From NCBI RefSeq assembly GCF_013201625.1, contig NZ_CP053839.1, positions 868,001 through 932,000 of the forward strand: DNA of 64,000 nt, in the 5' to 3' direction. Made by a program: the position numbers and the translations under genes. Source of the stretch: Aliarcobacter lanthieri. GTDB taxonomy: Bacteria > Campylobacterota > Campylobacteria > Campylobacterales > Arcobacteraceae. Below are positions 26,598 through 33,767 of the stretch, piece by piece. The stretch's first letter is position 1, and every line of letters begins with the position of its first letter. The notes under the pieces are model-generated. The model saw only the letters and a program-made list of their open reading frames with translations, made no database searches and was not told the DNA's origin.

Positions 26598-27070
26598 TAG
26601 TATTCCTCTTTTCTTTTTAGTTTTTCTTTTAATTCAATCTTTGCTCTTGATATATGTTTTTCTACTGCTTGAACTGAGATACCCATAGTTTCTGCTATTT
26701 CTTCTTTTGTATAGTCTTCTAAAGCATAAAGGACGAAAGCTTCTTTCATCTTTGGTGGAAGCTTTTTTAACTCATTCATCAATATTTTTTGGTTATCTTG
26801 TTCTATTACTAAATCTTCAGGTGTTAAAGCAGGGGTAATTATATAGTTTTCATTAAATTCAATTTCTGATAAGTCTTTATTCTTTCTTGCCATATCTATA
26901 ATAACATTTTTAGCTACTTTGTATAATAAAGCTCTAGAATTTTCTATTTTTTGAGTATTTTGCATAGCTATTGCTTTTGTATAAGTTTCTTGTAAAATAT
27001 CTTGTGCATAATCTTTATTTGATATTTTATTTTTTATGTAAAGATGTAGTTCCTTATAGTGTTCTAACAT
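26597..27070 (-). CDS. FecI-like ECF sigma factor
   Basis: This 157-residue protein has the sigma-70 region 2 (KDYAQDILQETYTKAIAM, RALLYKVAKNVIIDMAR) and region 4 (LKKLPPKMKEAFVLYALEDY, EEIAETMGISVQAVEKHISR) with the linker of FecI-type iron-starvation sigma factors. It should direct RNA polymerase to the receptor promoter once FecR relays the occupied-receptor signal. GAAGG lies 5 bases before the ATG. It follows the glucan synthase gene by 24 bases, with a hairpin between. I see no obvious Fur box in the short gap. Confidence 0.92.
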   Translation of the reverse strand: MLEHYKELHLYIKNKISNKDYAQDILQETYTKAIAMQNTQKIENSRALLYKVAKNVIIDMARKNKDLSEIEFNENYIITPALTPEDLVIEQDNQKILMNELKKLPPKMKEAFVLYALEDYTKEEIAETMGISVQAVEKHISRAKIELKEKLKRKEEY

Positions 27071-27084
27071 AAGCCTTCTTTTGT

Positions 27085-27106
27085 CAGAAATCTTTTAAGA
27101 TTTCTG
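27085..27106 (-). terminator. Hairpin between glucan synthase and sigma genes
   Basis: CAGAAATCTT, loop TT, AAGATTTCTG overlaps the glucan synthase stop codon. On minus it is not followed by a T run, so read-through into fecI is plausible. On plus it is followed by a T run. Confidence 0.5.
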
Positions 27107-29620
27107 ATTTTTTATTGAATATAACTCTAAAATTCTCATAATGATTGCTGAAATATAAGGAATAGTTTGTATAAATATAGTTGCAGCAAAAACATAAATT
27201 TCTATAATCCCAGTATTATTTGTATATATTAAAGATACAAATGCTGTTGTAAGTAAAATTGCTAAAATCATCTCATATTTAATAGGACTTGATCCTTTTT
27301 TAGCTTTTCCACCTTTTTGTGTTCTTTTAAATGGTAACCCATCTTTTATAAACCCATCAAATACGGCTTTAAATATTATTAATTGTAAACTCATAGAAGC
27401 AATAGAACTTAAGAAAATATCTTTAAACCGTGCTTTTACTTTTGTTCTATATAAGATAAATGTATGTAGAATATTTACTATAAATGCTGTAATTATAGGA
27501 ATAGTCAATGGAATAGTAGGTATTGTAACTCCTACAAAAATTATAACTGGAACCCAGATTATATTCATAATTGCCATAATTGGTCCCATAGCATCACTTA
27601 ACCAGAAAAACCAACCAGCAACAAATTTGTTTTTTTGAGCAGGAGTTAGTTTTTTTGAACTAGGTTTAAATTCTCTCCAGTGTTTTTTAAGAATTTGTAT
27701 AGCTCCATAAGCCCATCTATGTCTTTGTGTTTTAAAAGCTTCAACTGTATCAGGAAGTAATCCATAACCATATCTTCTATTTGTATAGTGAGCTATATAT
27801 CCAGCTTCAAAAAGTCTAAGACCTAGTTCACTATCTTCAACTATTGTATCAGTTCCCCAACCTCCAACTTCCATCATGGCATTAAGTCTTACCATAACCA
27901 TTGTACCATGGACAACTATCGCATTTTCTTCATTTCTATCAACCATACCAATATCAAAGAAACCTGCATATTCAGCGTTCATAGCAGCTTTTATCACACT
28001 TTCATCACCATCTCTATGATCTTGTGGTGCTTGAACAATAGCAACTTTTGGATCATCAAAAAGTGGAACTAAATCAATAAGCCATGAAGGTTCTATCTTG
28101 TAATCAGCATCAATTACAGCTACAATCTCAGCATTTTTATCTGTATATTCTAAAGCAGTATTTAAAGCTCCTGCTTTAAATCCTGTACAAGTAATATCTA
28201 GATATTTGAATTTTTCTCCTAATCTTGCACATAATTCTTTTATTGGAGCTTTATAATAATCTTCTGGAGTATTATTTATGATAACTAAAACTTCATAGTT
28301 TGGATATGTTAGTTTTGAAAGACTTTCCAGAGTTTCAGCTAAAACATGTGGCTCTTCTTTGTATGCTGGAACATGTATAGATACTAAAGGTGCATTTTGT
28401 GATTTTAAATCCAATGGTATAAGTCTTGAGGGAGGAACACCAAGAGAACTTCTAAATAGTTCATTTGCTTTTGCTAAAGTTATAATTACAAGAGGAATCA
28501 TCAAAAATGTTCCCATACCCCACATAACCCACATACCAAAATTCATATAATTTACAAATGGATAAATGGCAGCCATAACTATACCAAATGCCATACCTTG
28601 TGCAGCAATAGCATAGGCAAAAGCATGGCTAATATTTACTCTTTGATTTTTTAGTCCAAAAATAGTTAATAATGCTCCAATCATAATAGCAGCAATCATT
28701 TGATATAACCAATATTGATTTAACTCAACTTCACCAGCTAATTGGAATTTTAATGCACGATTAGTAGTAAATATTCCCCAATATTGACCTACATTTCCTT
28801 CATCATAACCTTTCCATGGTTGGTCAAATGCTTCGATAATATTATAATGCCAAGCTTTTTCATGTGCAAGGTTTACAAACCCACGAATAGCTTGTGCTTG
28901 ATTTTTTATACTTGGAACAGCACTATTATTATTGTATCCATGACTTGGCCAACCAGTTTCCCCAATAACTATTTTTCTATTTGGAAATAATTGTTCAACA
29001 ATAGTATATTTTTCAACTATAAATTCATTATATCTATCTATTGGAACTTTTTCCCAATAAGGTAAAATGTGAATAGTTAAAAAATCAACATGAGAAGCCA
29101 ATTCAGGATGTTTTTCCCATTGATCCCAAGTCTCTGCCGTTGTTATAGGTTTTTGTGTTAAACTTTTCATAAAATCTATATAAGCATATAATTCTAAAGG
29201 TTCTATATCTTTTCTTAAAAGTACCTCGTTTCCTACTATTACAGAATCTATTCTATTTGGATACTCTTGTAAAATTTGTAGTGCTCTTTGTATTTCAAGA
29301 TTATTTTCTTGAAAATCTTTTCCTATCCAAAGCCCTAAATCAATTGGTAGGTTTGAATCTTTACTAGATTCTAAAATTTTATAAGCTTCTAAAGTTCCAT
29401 AAGTTCTTAATTTATTTGTAAAATTTGCTAGCATATTTACATCATAATTAATCTGTTCGCTAGATAATAGTTTTTTATCATACCCTTCAAAAGGTGAGTA
29501 AGATAAAGATTCAATCTTTTCAAATGAGCTTTCATTTAGTGTTACTAAATTGTCTCTTGACAACCAAAAAAAGACTTGAAAAAGTCCAGCCATTATAAGA
29601 CCTAAGATAATATATCTCAA
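27095..29620 (-). CDS. GH17-GT2 fusion, membrane beta-glucan synthase (NdvB/NdvC-like)
   Basis: The start taken is a TTG at 29620 with AAGGA seven bases upstream (841 residues); an ATG at 29659 would add 13 residues but has no ribosome site. After one membrane helix comes a glycoside hydrolase 17 domain (about 40-310) with acid/base and nucleophile glutamates in VIVGNEVLL and IVIGETGWPSHG. Four helices lead to a family 2 glycosyltransferase (about 420-690) with HVPAYKEE, DADYKIEP, EDSELGLRL and QRHRWAYG, followed by more helices. This pairing is known for enzymes making or remodelling beta-1,3 glucans, including cyclic periplasmic ones. Product unknown. Confidence 0.88.
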   Translation of the reverse strand: MRYIILGLIMAGLFQVFFWLSRDNLVTLNESSFEKIESLSYSPFEGYDKKLLSSEQINYDVNMLANFTNKLRTYGTLEAYKILESSKDSNLPIDLGLWIGKDFQENNLEIQRALQILQEYPNRIDSVIVGNEVLLRKDIEPLELYAYIDFMKSLTQKPITTAETWDQWEKHPELASHVDFLTIHILPYWEKVPIDRYNEFIVEKYTIVEQLFPNRKIVIGETGWPSHGYNNNSAVPSIKNQAQAIRGFVNLAHEKAWHYNIIEAFDQPWKGYDEGNVGQYWGIFTTNRALKFQLAGEVELNQYWLYQMIAAIMIGALLTIFGLKNQRVNISHAFAYAIAAQGMAFGIVMAAIYPFVNYMNFGMWVMWGMGTFLMIPLVIITLAKANELFRSSLGVPPSRLIPLDLKSQNAPLVSIHVPAYKEEPHVLAETLESLSKLTYPNYEVLVIINNTPEDYYKAPIKELCARLGEKFKYLDITCTGFKAGALNTALEYTDKNAEIVAVIDADYKIEPSWLIDLVPLFDDPKVAIVQAPQDHRDGDESVIKAAMNAEYAGFFDIGMVDRNEENAIVVHGTMVMVRLNAMMEVGGWGTDTIVEDSELGLRLFEAGYIAHYTNRRYGYGLLPDTVEAFKTQRHRWAYGAIQILKKHWREFKPSSKKLTPAQKNKFVAGWFFWLSDAMGPIMAIMNIIWVPVIIFVGVTIPTIPLTIPIITAFIVNILHTFILYRTKVKARFKDIFLSSIASMSLQLIIFKAVFDGFIKDGLPFKRTQKGGKAKKGSSPIKYEMILAILLTTAFVSLIYTNNTGIIEIYVFAATIFIQTIPYISAIIMRILELYSIKNQKS

Positions 29621-29705
29621 AAAAAATCCTTCTACAAAATATGATGGGAATATTAACATTATTTTGTTACAATAAAACTTATTAGAATTTTAATAAGGAT
29701 TTATT

Positions 29706-30107
29706 TTGAATTTTATTTTTTTAGCATTTTTAACTTCTTTAGTTGCAACTTTAGGGAGTTTATTTTTTTCAGAAATTATGCATTTTGTACCTTGTAGTTT
29801 GTGTTGGTATCAAAGAATTTTTATGTATCCTTTAGTTTTTATTTTTTTAATAAACCTTTTATATCCTGATAAAAATGTGTTTAAATATAGTTTTCCTCTA
29901 GTATTTATTGGTATTACAATAGCAATTTATCATAATCTACTTGTTGTTGGAATAATTCCTGAAACATTATCTCCATGTGTGAGTGGAGTTCCTTGTAGTG
30001 TCGATTATCTAAATTATTTTGGATTTATAACTATTCCATTATTATCTTTTGTTGCATTTTTTATAATCTTTATTCTTTTAGTTGCCTATAAAAAAAGGGT
30101 TTCTTAA
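29706..30107 (+). CDS. DsbB/BdbC-family disulfide oxidase
   Basis: The 133-residue membrane protein has four helices and two cysteine pairs: CSLC in the first loop (FVPCSLCWYQRI, about 29-40) and SPCVSGVPC in the second (about 88-96). That is the DsbB pattern: electrons go from a DsbA-like protein to quinone. The length fits the short BdbC/DsbB group. The start is a TTG at 29706 with AAGGA seven bases upstream. It lies directly ahead of a DsbA-like gene (57-base gap) and two more genes of the same run. Confidence 0.9.
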   Translation: MNFIFLAFLTSLVATLGSLFFSEIMHFVPCSLCWYQRIFMYPLVFIFLINLLYPDKNVFKYSFPLVFIGITIAIYHNLLVVGIIPETLSPCVSGVPCSVDYLNYFGFITIPLLSFVAFFIIFILLVAYKKRVS

Positions 30108-30163
30108 TCGTTTGTTATCTTTTTTTCGTTAGAGTTTCGGAAAAATTTGAAAAGGAAATTTGA

Positions 30164-30817
30164 ATGCAAAATAAAAAATTGGTCTTTGGTTCTTTGTTAG
30201 CTATTATAGTGCTTTTTGTAGGGTTTACATTTTTTTATCAAAATGAGCAAAAAAGTGAGCAAATAGCAACTACTGGTGATATAAATGAAGTACTTTTAAG
30301 AGATTACTCTTTTAAAATGGGAGATAATGCAAAAAATATAAGTGTTGTTGAATTTTTAGATCCAGAGTGTGAGTCTTGTGCTATTTATAGTCAAGTAGTA
30401 AAAAAACTTTATAGAGAATACTATAAAGATATTCAAATTGTTGTAAAATATTTGGATAACCATAAAAATTCAAGATTAACTATACAAATGCTTGAAGCTG
30501 CAAGAGTTCAAGGAAAATATGAAGATGTTTTAAATATGATGTTTGAAAAGCATCCATTATGGGCTTCTCATTATTCAAGTGTAGATAAACCAGAACTATT
30601 ATGGCAATTTTTAAAAGAGATACCATCTTTAGATATTGAAAAACTAAAAGAAGATATGAAAAATCCTAAAATTGATGAAATTATAGCTCAAGATAGAAAA
30701 GATGCAGAATCTTTGGGTGTTAGAGGAACACCTACACTTTATGTAAATGGAGTTTTATTAGAAAAATTATCTGATAAAGCACTTTTTGATTTAGTTGAAA
30801 AAGAGATTTATAAATAA
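30164..30817 (+). CDS. DsbA-family (BdbD-like) thiol oxidoreductase
   Basis: The 217-residue protein is anchored by one N-terminal helix (about 5-24). A thioredoxin fold follows with the active site EFLDPECESCAIYSQ (CxxC as CESC, about residue 69-72), the helical insertion typical of DsbA proteins, and the cis-proline loop RGTPTLYVNG near 187-196. It likely oxidises periplasmic protein thiols, recharged by the DsbB-like protein encoded just upstream. AAAGGAA precedes the ATG. The stop overlaps the next start by one base. Confidence 0.9.
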   Translation: MQNKKLVFGSLLAIIVLFVGFTFFYQNEQKSEQIATTGDINEVLLRDYSFKMGDNAKNISVVEFLDPECESCAIYSQVVKKLYREYYKDIQIVVKYLDNHKNSRLTIQMLEAARVQGKYEDVLNMMFEKHPLWASHYSSVDKPELLWQFLKEIPSLDIEKLKEDMKNPKIDEIIAQDRKDAESLGVRGTPTLYVNGVLLEKLSDKALFDLVEKEIYK

Positions 30818-31107
30818 TGGAAGTTATAGCTACTTTAATATTAACTGCTATTTTAATTATTTTATTTATATATTTTAATAGCAAGAATATAGTAAGAAAA
30901 ACTCAATCTAAATTAAATATAATCAATCAATATAAAAATGCTCTTTTAAAAGTTTTAGAAGAGCATAAAGATGATAAAGATTTACAAACAAAAAATAAAA
31001 TTGAGTTTTTAAAAAAAGTTAATCAAGAATTATCTATGAATATATTTTTTGAAAGACATGAAGTACATATTGTTTTAGAAGAATTATCAAAAATGGAGTA
31101 TAAATGA
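30817..31107 (+). CDS. Small membrane-anchored protein of unknown function
   Basis: The 96-residue protein has one N-terminal hydrophobic helix (about 3-21) and a highly charged helical tail that may form a coiled coil (KNALLKVLEEHKDDKDLQ). It starts one base inside the DsbA-like stop (TAATG) and its end overlaps the TlpA-like gene by four bases (ATGA), so it is translated as part of this thiol operon. It has no cysteines. I do not recognise the family. Confidence 0.75.
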   Translation: MEVIATLILTAILIILFIYFNSKNIVRKTQSKLNIINQYKNALLKVLEEHKDDKDLQTKNKIEFLKKVNQELSMNIFFERHEVHIVLEELSKMEYK

Positions 31108-31673
31108 AAAAAGTAATTATTAGTGCTTTAGCTATTTTATCACTTTTATTTATTGGTTGTGATAGTAGCTCTAGTATAGATTCAAAAGCATTAGCAAAAA
31201 AGAAAATTGAAGAAGATAATAAAGAGTTTATATCTCAATCTTTTGTTTTATTAACAACAGATGAAAAATTTATTAGTTTTAAAAGTACGGAAAGTGGATT
31301 GGATTTTGATGAGTTTAAAGGAAATAAAGCTGTAATAATAGATGTTTTTGCAACTTGGTGTCCTCCTTGTATAGAATCTATTCCTAAACTTAGAGAAATA
31401 AAAGAGAAATATAAAGATGATTTAGAAATTGTTTCTGTTTTATTTCAAGATGAAAAAACAGTTGAAGAGATAAAAGAATTTATAAAAGAGTATCAAATAA
31501 ATTATCCTATTACTATGGGTGAAGAAAATGATAAACTTGCACAAGAGTTAAATGTAAGAAAAATTCCAGAAATGTTTTTATTTTCAAAAGATGGAAAATT
31601 TATACATAAATTTATAGGTAATGCTCCAAAAGAAGAACTTGAAAAATATATAAAATTTGCTATTGAGAACTAA
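31104..31673 (+). CDS. TlpA/ResA-like thioredoxin lipoprotein
   Basis: The 189-residue protein has a lipoprotein signal (LSLLFIGC, lipid-modified Cys at residue 19) and a thioredoxin-like domain with FATWCPPCIESIPKL (about 83-97) and the cis-proline loop VRKIPEMFLF. TlpA/ResA proteins reduce periplasmic disulfides, often for cytochrome c maturation. It is the last of four overlapping genes for thiol chemistry, so an oxidising (DsbB/DsbA) and a reducing partner may be co-expressed. Not a CcmG sensu stricto; the electron source (a CcdA/DsbD) is not in the window. Confidence 0.88.
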   Translation: MKKVIISALAILSLLFIGCDSSSSIDSKALAKKKIEEDNKEFISQSFVLLTTDEKFISFKSTESGLDFDEFKGNKAVIIDVFATWCPPCIESIPKLREIKEKYKDDLEIVSVLFQDEKTVEEIKEFIKEYQINYPITMGEENDKLAQELNVRKIPEMFLFSKDGKFIHKFIGNAPKEELEKYIKFAIEN

Positions 31674-31687
31674 TTTTAGTTCTCAAT
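31662..31687 (+). terminator. Terminator-like hairpin after the thiol operon
   Basis: ATTGAGAACTAA, loop TT, TTAGTTCTCAAT. It includes the TAA of the preceding gene and is followed by an A run rather than a T run. Confidence 0.55.
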
Positions 31688-31821
31688 AAAAAATCTCCCA
31701 GTAAAAAATCTATTAAATTATAAAATTTAGTTATTTTATTAATTAAAGTATATTATGGCATAATCTTCAAAAATTATTTTTATGTTACAAAATACGTAAT
31801 ATAAGATGAAATGACTATATA

Positions 31822-32400
31822 ATGAGATGTGTTCTAGGTATAATAACTGATGGTAAAAAAATATTATTGTTGAGAAAAAATAATCCAGATTGGCAAAGAG
31901 GATTATATAATGGTATTGGTGGAAAAATAGATATAGATTCAACTCCTATTGATACTATAATTAAAATTTCTAAAGAAGAAATTGGATTAGATATTTTAAA
32001 TTGGAATGAATTAGAAACTATCATTCTAGATAATGGAATAGAATTAACATATTTATTATCACTTGTAGATGAAGAACAGATAAAAAAAGCTAAAAGTTTA
32101 ACTGATGAAAGATTAGAAATCTTTAATATAGATAAACTACCAAGAAATATAATAAAAGATTTTAAAGAACAATTAAATAAAGTATTTTTTAAAGTTGAAG
32201 AAAAGAATAATAAAATTAAGAAAATATTTATATCTACATTAGTTATTGTACTTTTTCTAGTATCATCTTTAATGGTAATAGGGAAAGTTACAAAAGGAAA
32301 TTTTTTATATTATCTAACAAAAGAGAAAGCTGAAGAAGATATGGATAAAAAGATTCAATTTAAAAAAGGTTTTACAGAACGTATTTTTGGAACAATGTAA
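31822..32400 (+). CDS. Nudix-fold protein with degenerate Nudix box and C-terminal membrane helix
   Basis: The 192-residue protein has an N-terminal Nudix-like domain (about 1-125): strand MRCVLGIITDGKKILLLRK, then NGIGGKIDIDS. The expected box G-x5-E-x7-R-E-U-x-E-E-x-G reads G-KIDID-S-TPIDTII-K-I-S-K-E-E-I-G, so the first Glu and the R-E pair are replaced but the E-E-x-G remains. Residues about 133-154 are a membrane helix (IFISTLVIVLFLVSSLMVI), followed by a charged tail of about 35 residues. No ribosome site precedes the ATG, and a TATAAT overlaps it, so the start is uncertain. Activity may be lost or altered. Confidence 0.65.
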   Translation: MRCVLGIITDGKKILLLRKNNPDWQRGLYNGIGGKIDIDSTPIDTIIKISKEEIGLDILNWNELETIILDNGIELTYLLSLVDEEQIKKAKSLTDERLEIFNIDKLPRNIIKDFKEQLNKVFFKVEEKNNKIKKIFISTLVIVLFLVSSLMVIGKVTKGNFLYYLTKEKAEEDMDKKIQFKKGFTERIFGTM

Positions 32401-33030
32401 TTATAATATATCTCTTAATTCTTCTAAACTATTTATAAAATATTTTGCTTTTGAAAAATCTTGTGATACTGTAAATTCATTTTTTACAACAATGCAATCT
32501 ATATTTGCATTAAAAGCTGATGTTAATCCTCTTTGTGAATCTTCAACTACAAAACATTCATAATCTTTTGCAACAAATTTTTCTAAGCCTTTTAAATATG
32601 GTTCTGGATTTGGTTTTGCTTTAGTATAATCTTCTACACAAAGAACAAAATCCATAAAATCAACTATTCCTCTATTATTATGAATTAACTCAAAATCAAC
32701 TCTTCTTGAAGTTGTAACTATTGCCATTTGATATTTTTTTGATAAATCTTTTAAAATATTTTTTACATTTGGTATTGATATATCTTTTGTTTGTAAAAAC
32801 TCTTGATAAAAACTATCTCTTAACCTTCTATGTTTTTCTATAATACTTGCATCAATATTGTGAAGTTGTGCTAATTCAAAAGCACTTCCACCCTTTATCA
32901 TAATATTTTGATAAAAATCCATTTCAAGATTTAAACCTAAAAGAGCAAGAGCTTTTTTATTTGCTTCAAAGTACCATTTTTCTGTTTCTACTAAAACACC
33001 ATCATTATCAAAAAGTATATATTTTTTCAT
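32401..33030 (-). CDS. HAD-superfamily phosphatase (beta-phosphoglucomutase/Gph-like)
   Basis: The 209-residue cytosolic protein is a HAD hydrolase of subfamily IA. Motif I is ILFDNDGVLVETE (catalytic Asp at 8 and 10), motif II IVTTSRR, motif III the Lys in KAKPNPEPYLKGL and motif IV VVEDSQRGLTSAF. The helical cap is inserted after motif I (about 17-80). Such proteins dephosphorylate small sugar phosphates or similar; the substrate cannot be told. The start codon is the ATG at 33030. It converges on the Nudix gene with no intervening base and lies downstream of the sRNA candidate. Confidence 0.85.
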   Translation of the reverse strand: MKKYILFDNDGVLVETEKWYFEANKKALALLGLNLEMDFYQNIMIKGGSAFELAQLHNIDASIIEKHRRLRDSFYQEFLQTKDISIPNVKNILKDLSKKYQMAIVTTSRRVDFELIHNNRGIVDFMDFVLCVEDYTKAKPNPEPYLKGLEKFVAKDYECFVVEDSQRGLTSAFNANIDCIVVKNEFTVSQDFSKAKYFINSLEELRDIL

Positions 33031-33054
33031 TGAATTTCCATAAATTTTAGGTAT

Positions 33055-33127
33055 AAAAAAAGGAAGCTTCCAAGAGCTTCCTTTCTTTATTATAGGAGGA
33101 GAAAAAAAGTTAAATATATTAACTTAT
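33055..33127 (-). ncRNA. Candidate small RNA with CUCCUCCU anti-Shine-Dalgarno stretch
   Basis: On minus, TATAAT (33139-33134) would place a start near 33127. The predicted RNA of about 73 bases has a 5' hairpin AAGTTAA-TATAT-TTAACTT (33125-33107), then a single-stranded C/U stretch with CUCCUCCU (33101-33094). It ends in a strong terminator AAAGGAAGCT-CTTGGA-AGCTTCCTTT followed by T residues (33084-33055). It lies between LOG (upstream) and the HAD gene (downstream), both on minus. An alternative is that the hairpin just ends the LOG operon. The C/U stretch resembles the targeting loop of H. pylori RepG in general character only. Confidence 0.5.
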
Positions 33128-33203
33128 GAAAGAATTATAATCTTATCTAATTAACCCTTCCTAAATAAAATATTAATAAAAAGTAAATACGATAAAATAT
33201 ATC

Positions 33204-33767
33204 TTATTTTTCCCATTTAGCCTTTGGAGCTTTATAATTTAAAATCTTTTCTAATAAATCATCTATATTATCACTAACTATTAACATATCAACATGTTCT
33301 TGTTTTATAAATCCTTCAGTTGCACAATTTTGTAAAAATTCTAATAATTTATCATAGTAACCATTTATATTATAAAATGCACATGGTTTTGTATGGTAAC
33401 CAATTTGTGCTGATGATATTACATCAAATATTTCATCAAATGTTCCATATCCACCTGGAAGAGCTATAAAGCCATCGCTTAATTCTTCCATTTTTGCTTT
33501 TCTTTGATTTATTGTTTCAACTTTATAGATAGTTGATAATTTTTCATTTTCTAACTCTTTTGATGCTAAATCAAAAGTTATGACTCCAATAACTTGATTA
33601 TTTAGTCTTAAAGATTCATTTGAAATTATTCCCATAATTCCTTGTTTACTTCCACCATAAACAATATTAATATTATTCTTGGCTAGTTTTCTTGCAAGGT
33701 TTATAGCTTCTTCTTCATAGATATCGCTATTTCCAAATGCAGAACCACAATAAATTGCTAAATTCAT
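33204..33767 (-). CDS. LOG-family nucleotide phosphoribohydrolase
   Basis: The 187-residue cytosolic protein has the LOG-family signature PGGYGTFDEIF (about 104-114) and an N-terminal YCGSAFGNS block (about 6-14). The expected second glycine-rich motif appears as YGGSKQGIMG (37-46). LOG proteins cleave the N-glycosidic bond of nucleoside 5'-monophosphates, originally described for cytokinin activation; bacterial roles are often in nucleotide turnover. The start overlaps the RND gene stop by one base, so it is the last gene of the mla operon. No functional link to lipid transport is evident. Confidence 0.9.
   Translation of the reverse strand: MNLAIYCGSAFGNSDIYEEEAINLARKLAKNNINIVYGGSKQGIMGIISNESLRLNNQVIGVITFDLASKELENEKLSTIYKVETINQRKAKMEELSDGFIALPGGYGTFDEIFDVISSAQIGYHTKPCAFYNINGYYDKLLEFLQNCATEGFIKQEHVDMLIVSDNIDDLLEKILNYKAPKAKWEK

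Noticed and set aside
31815-32024. 69-residue minus-strand frame over the Nudix gene
   Set aside because: Shadow; the plus-strand frame has recognisable Nudix features and a longer product.
33093-33135. Short plus-strand peptide after AGGAGGAG
   Set aside because: No start codon at a suitable distance; the nearest ATG frame ends after three codons.
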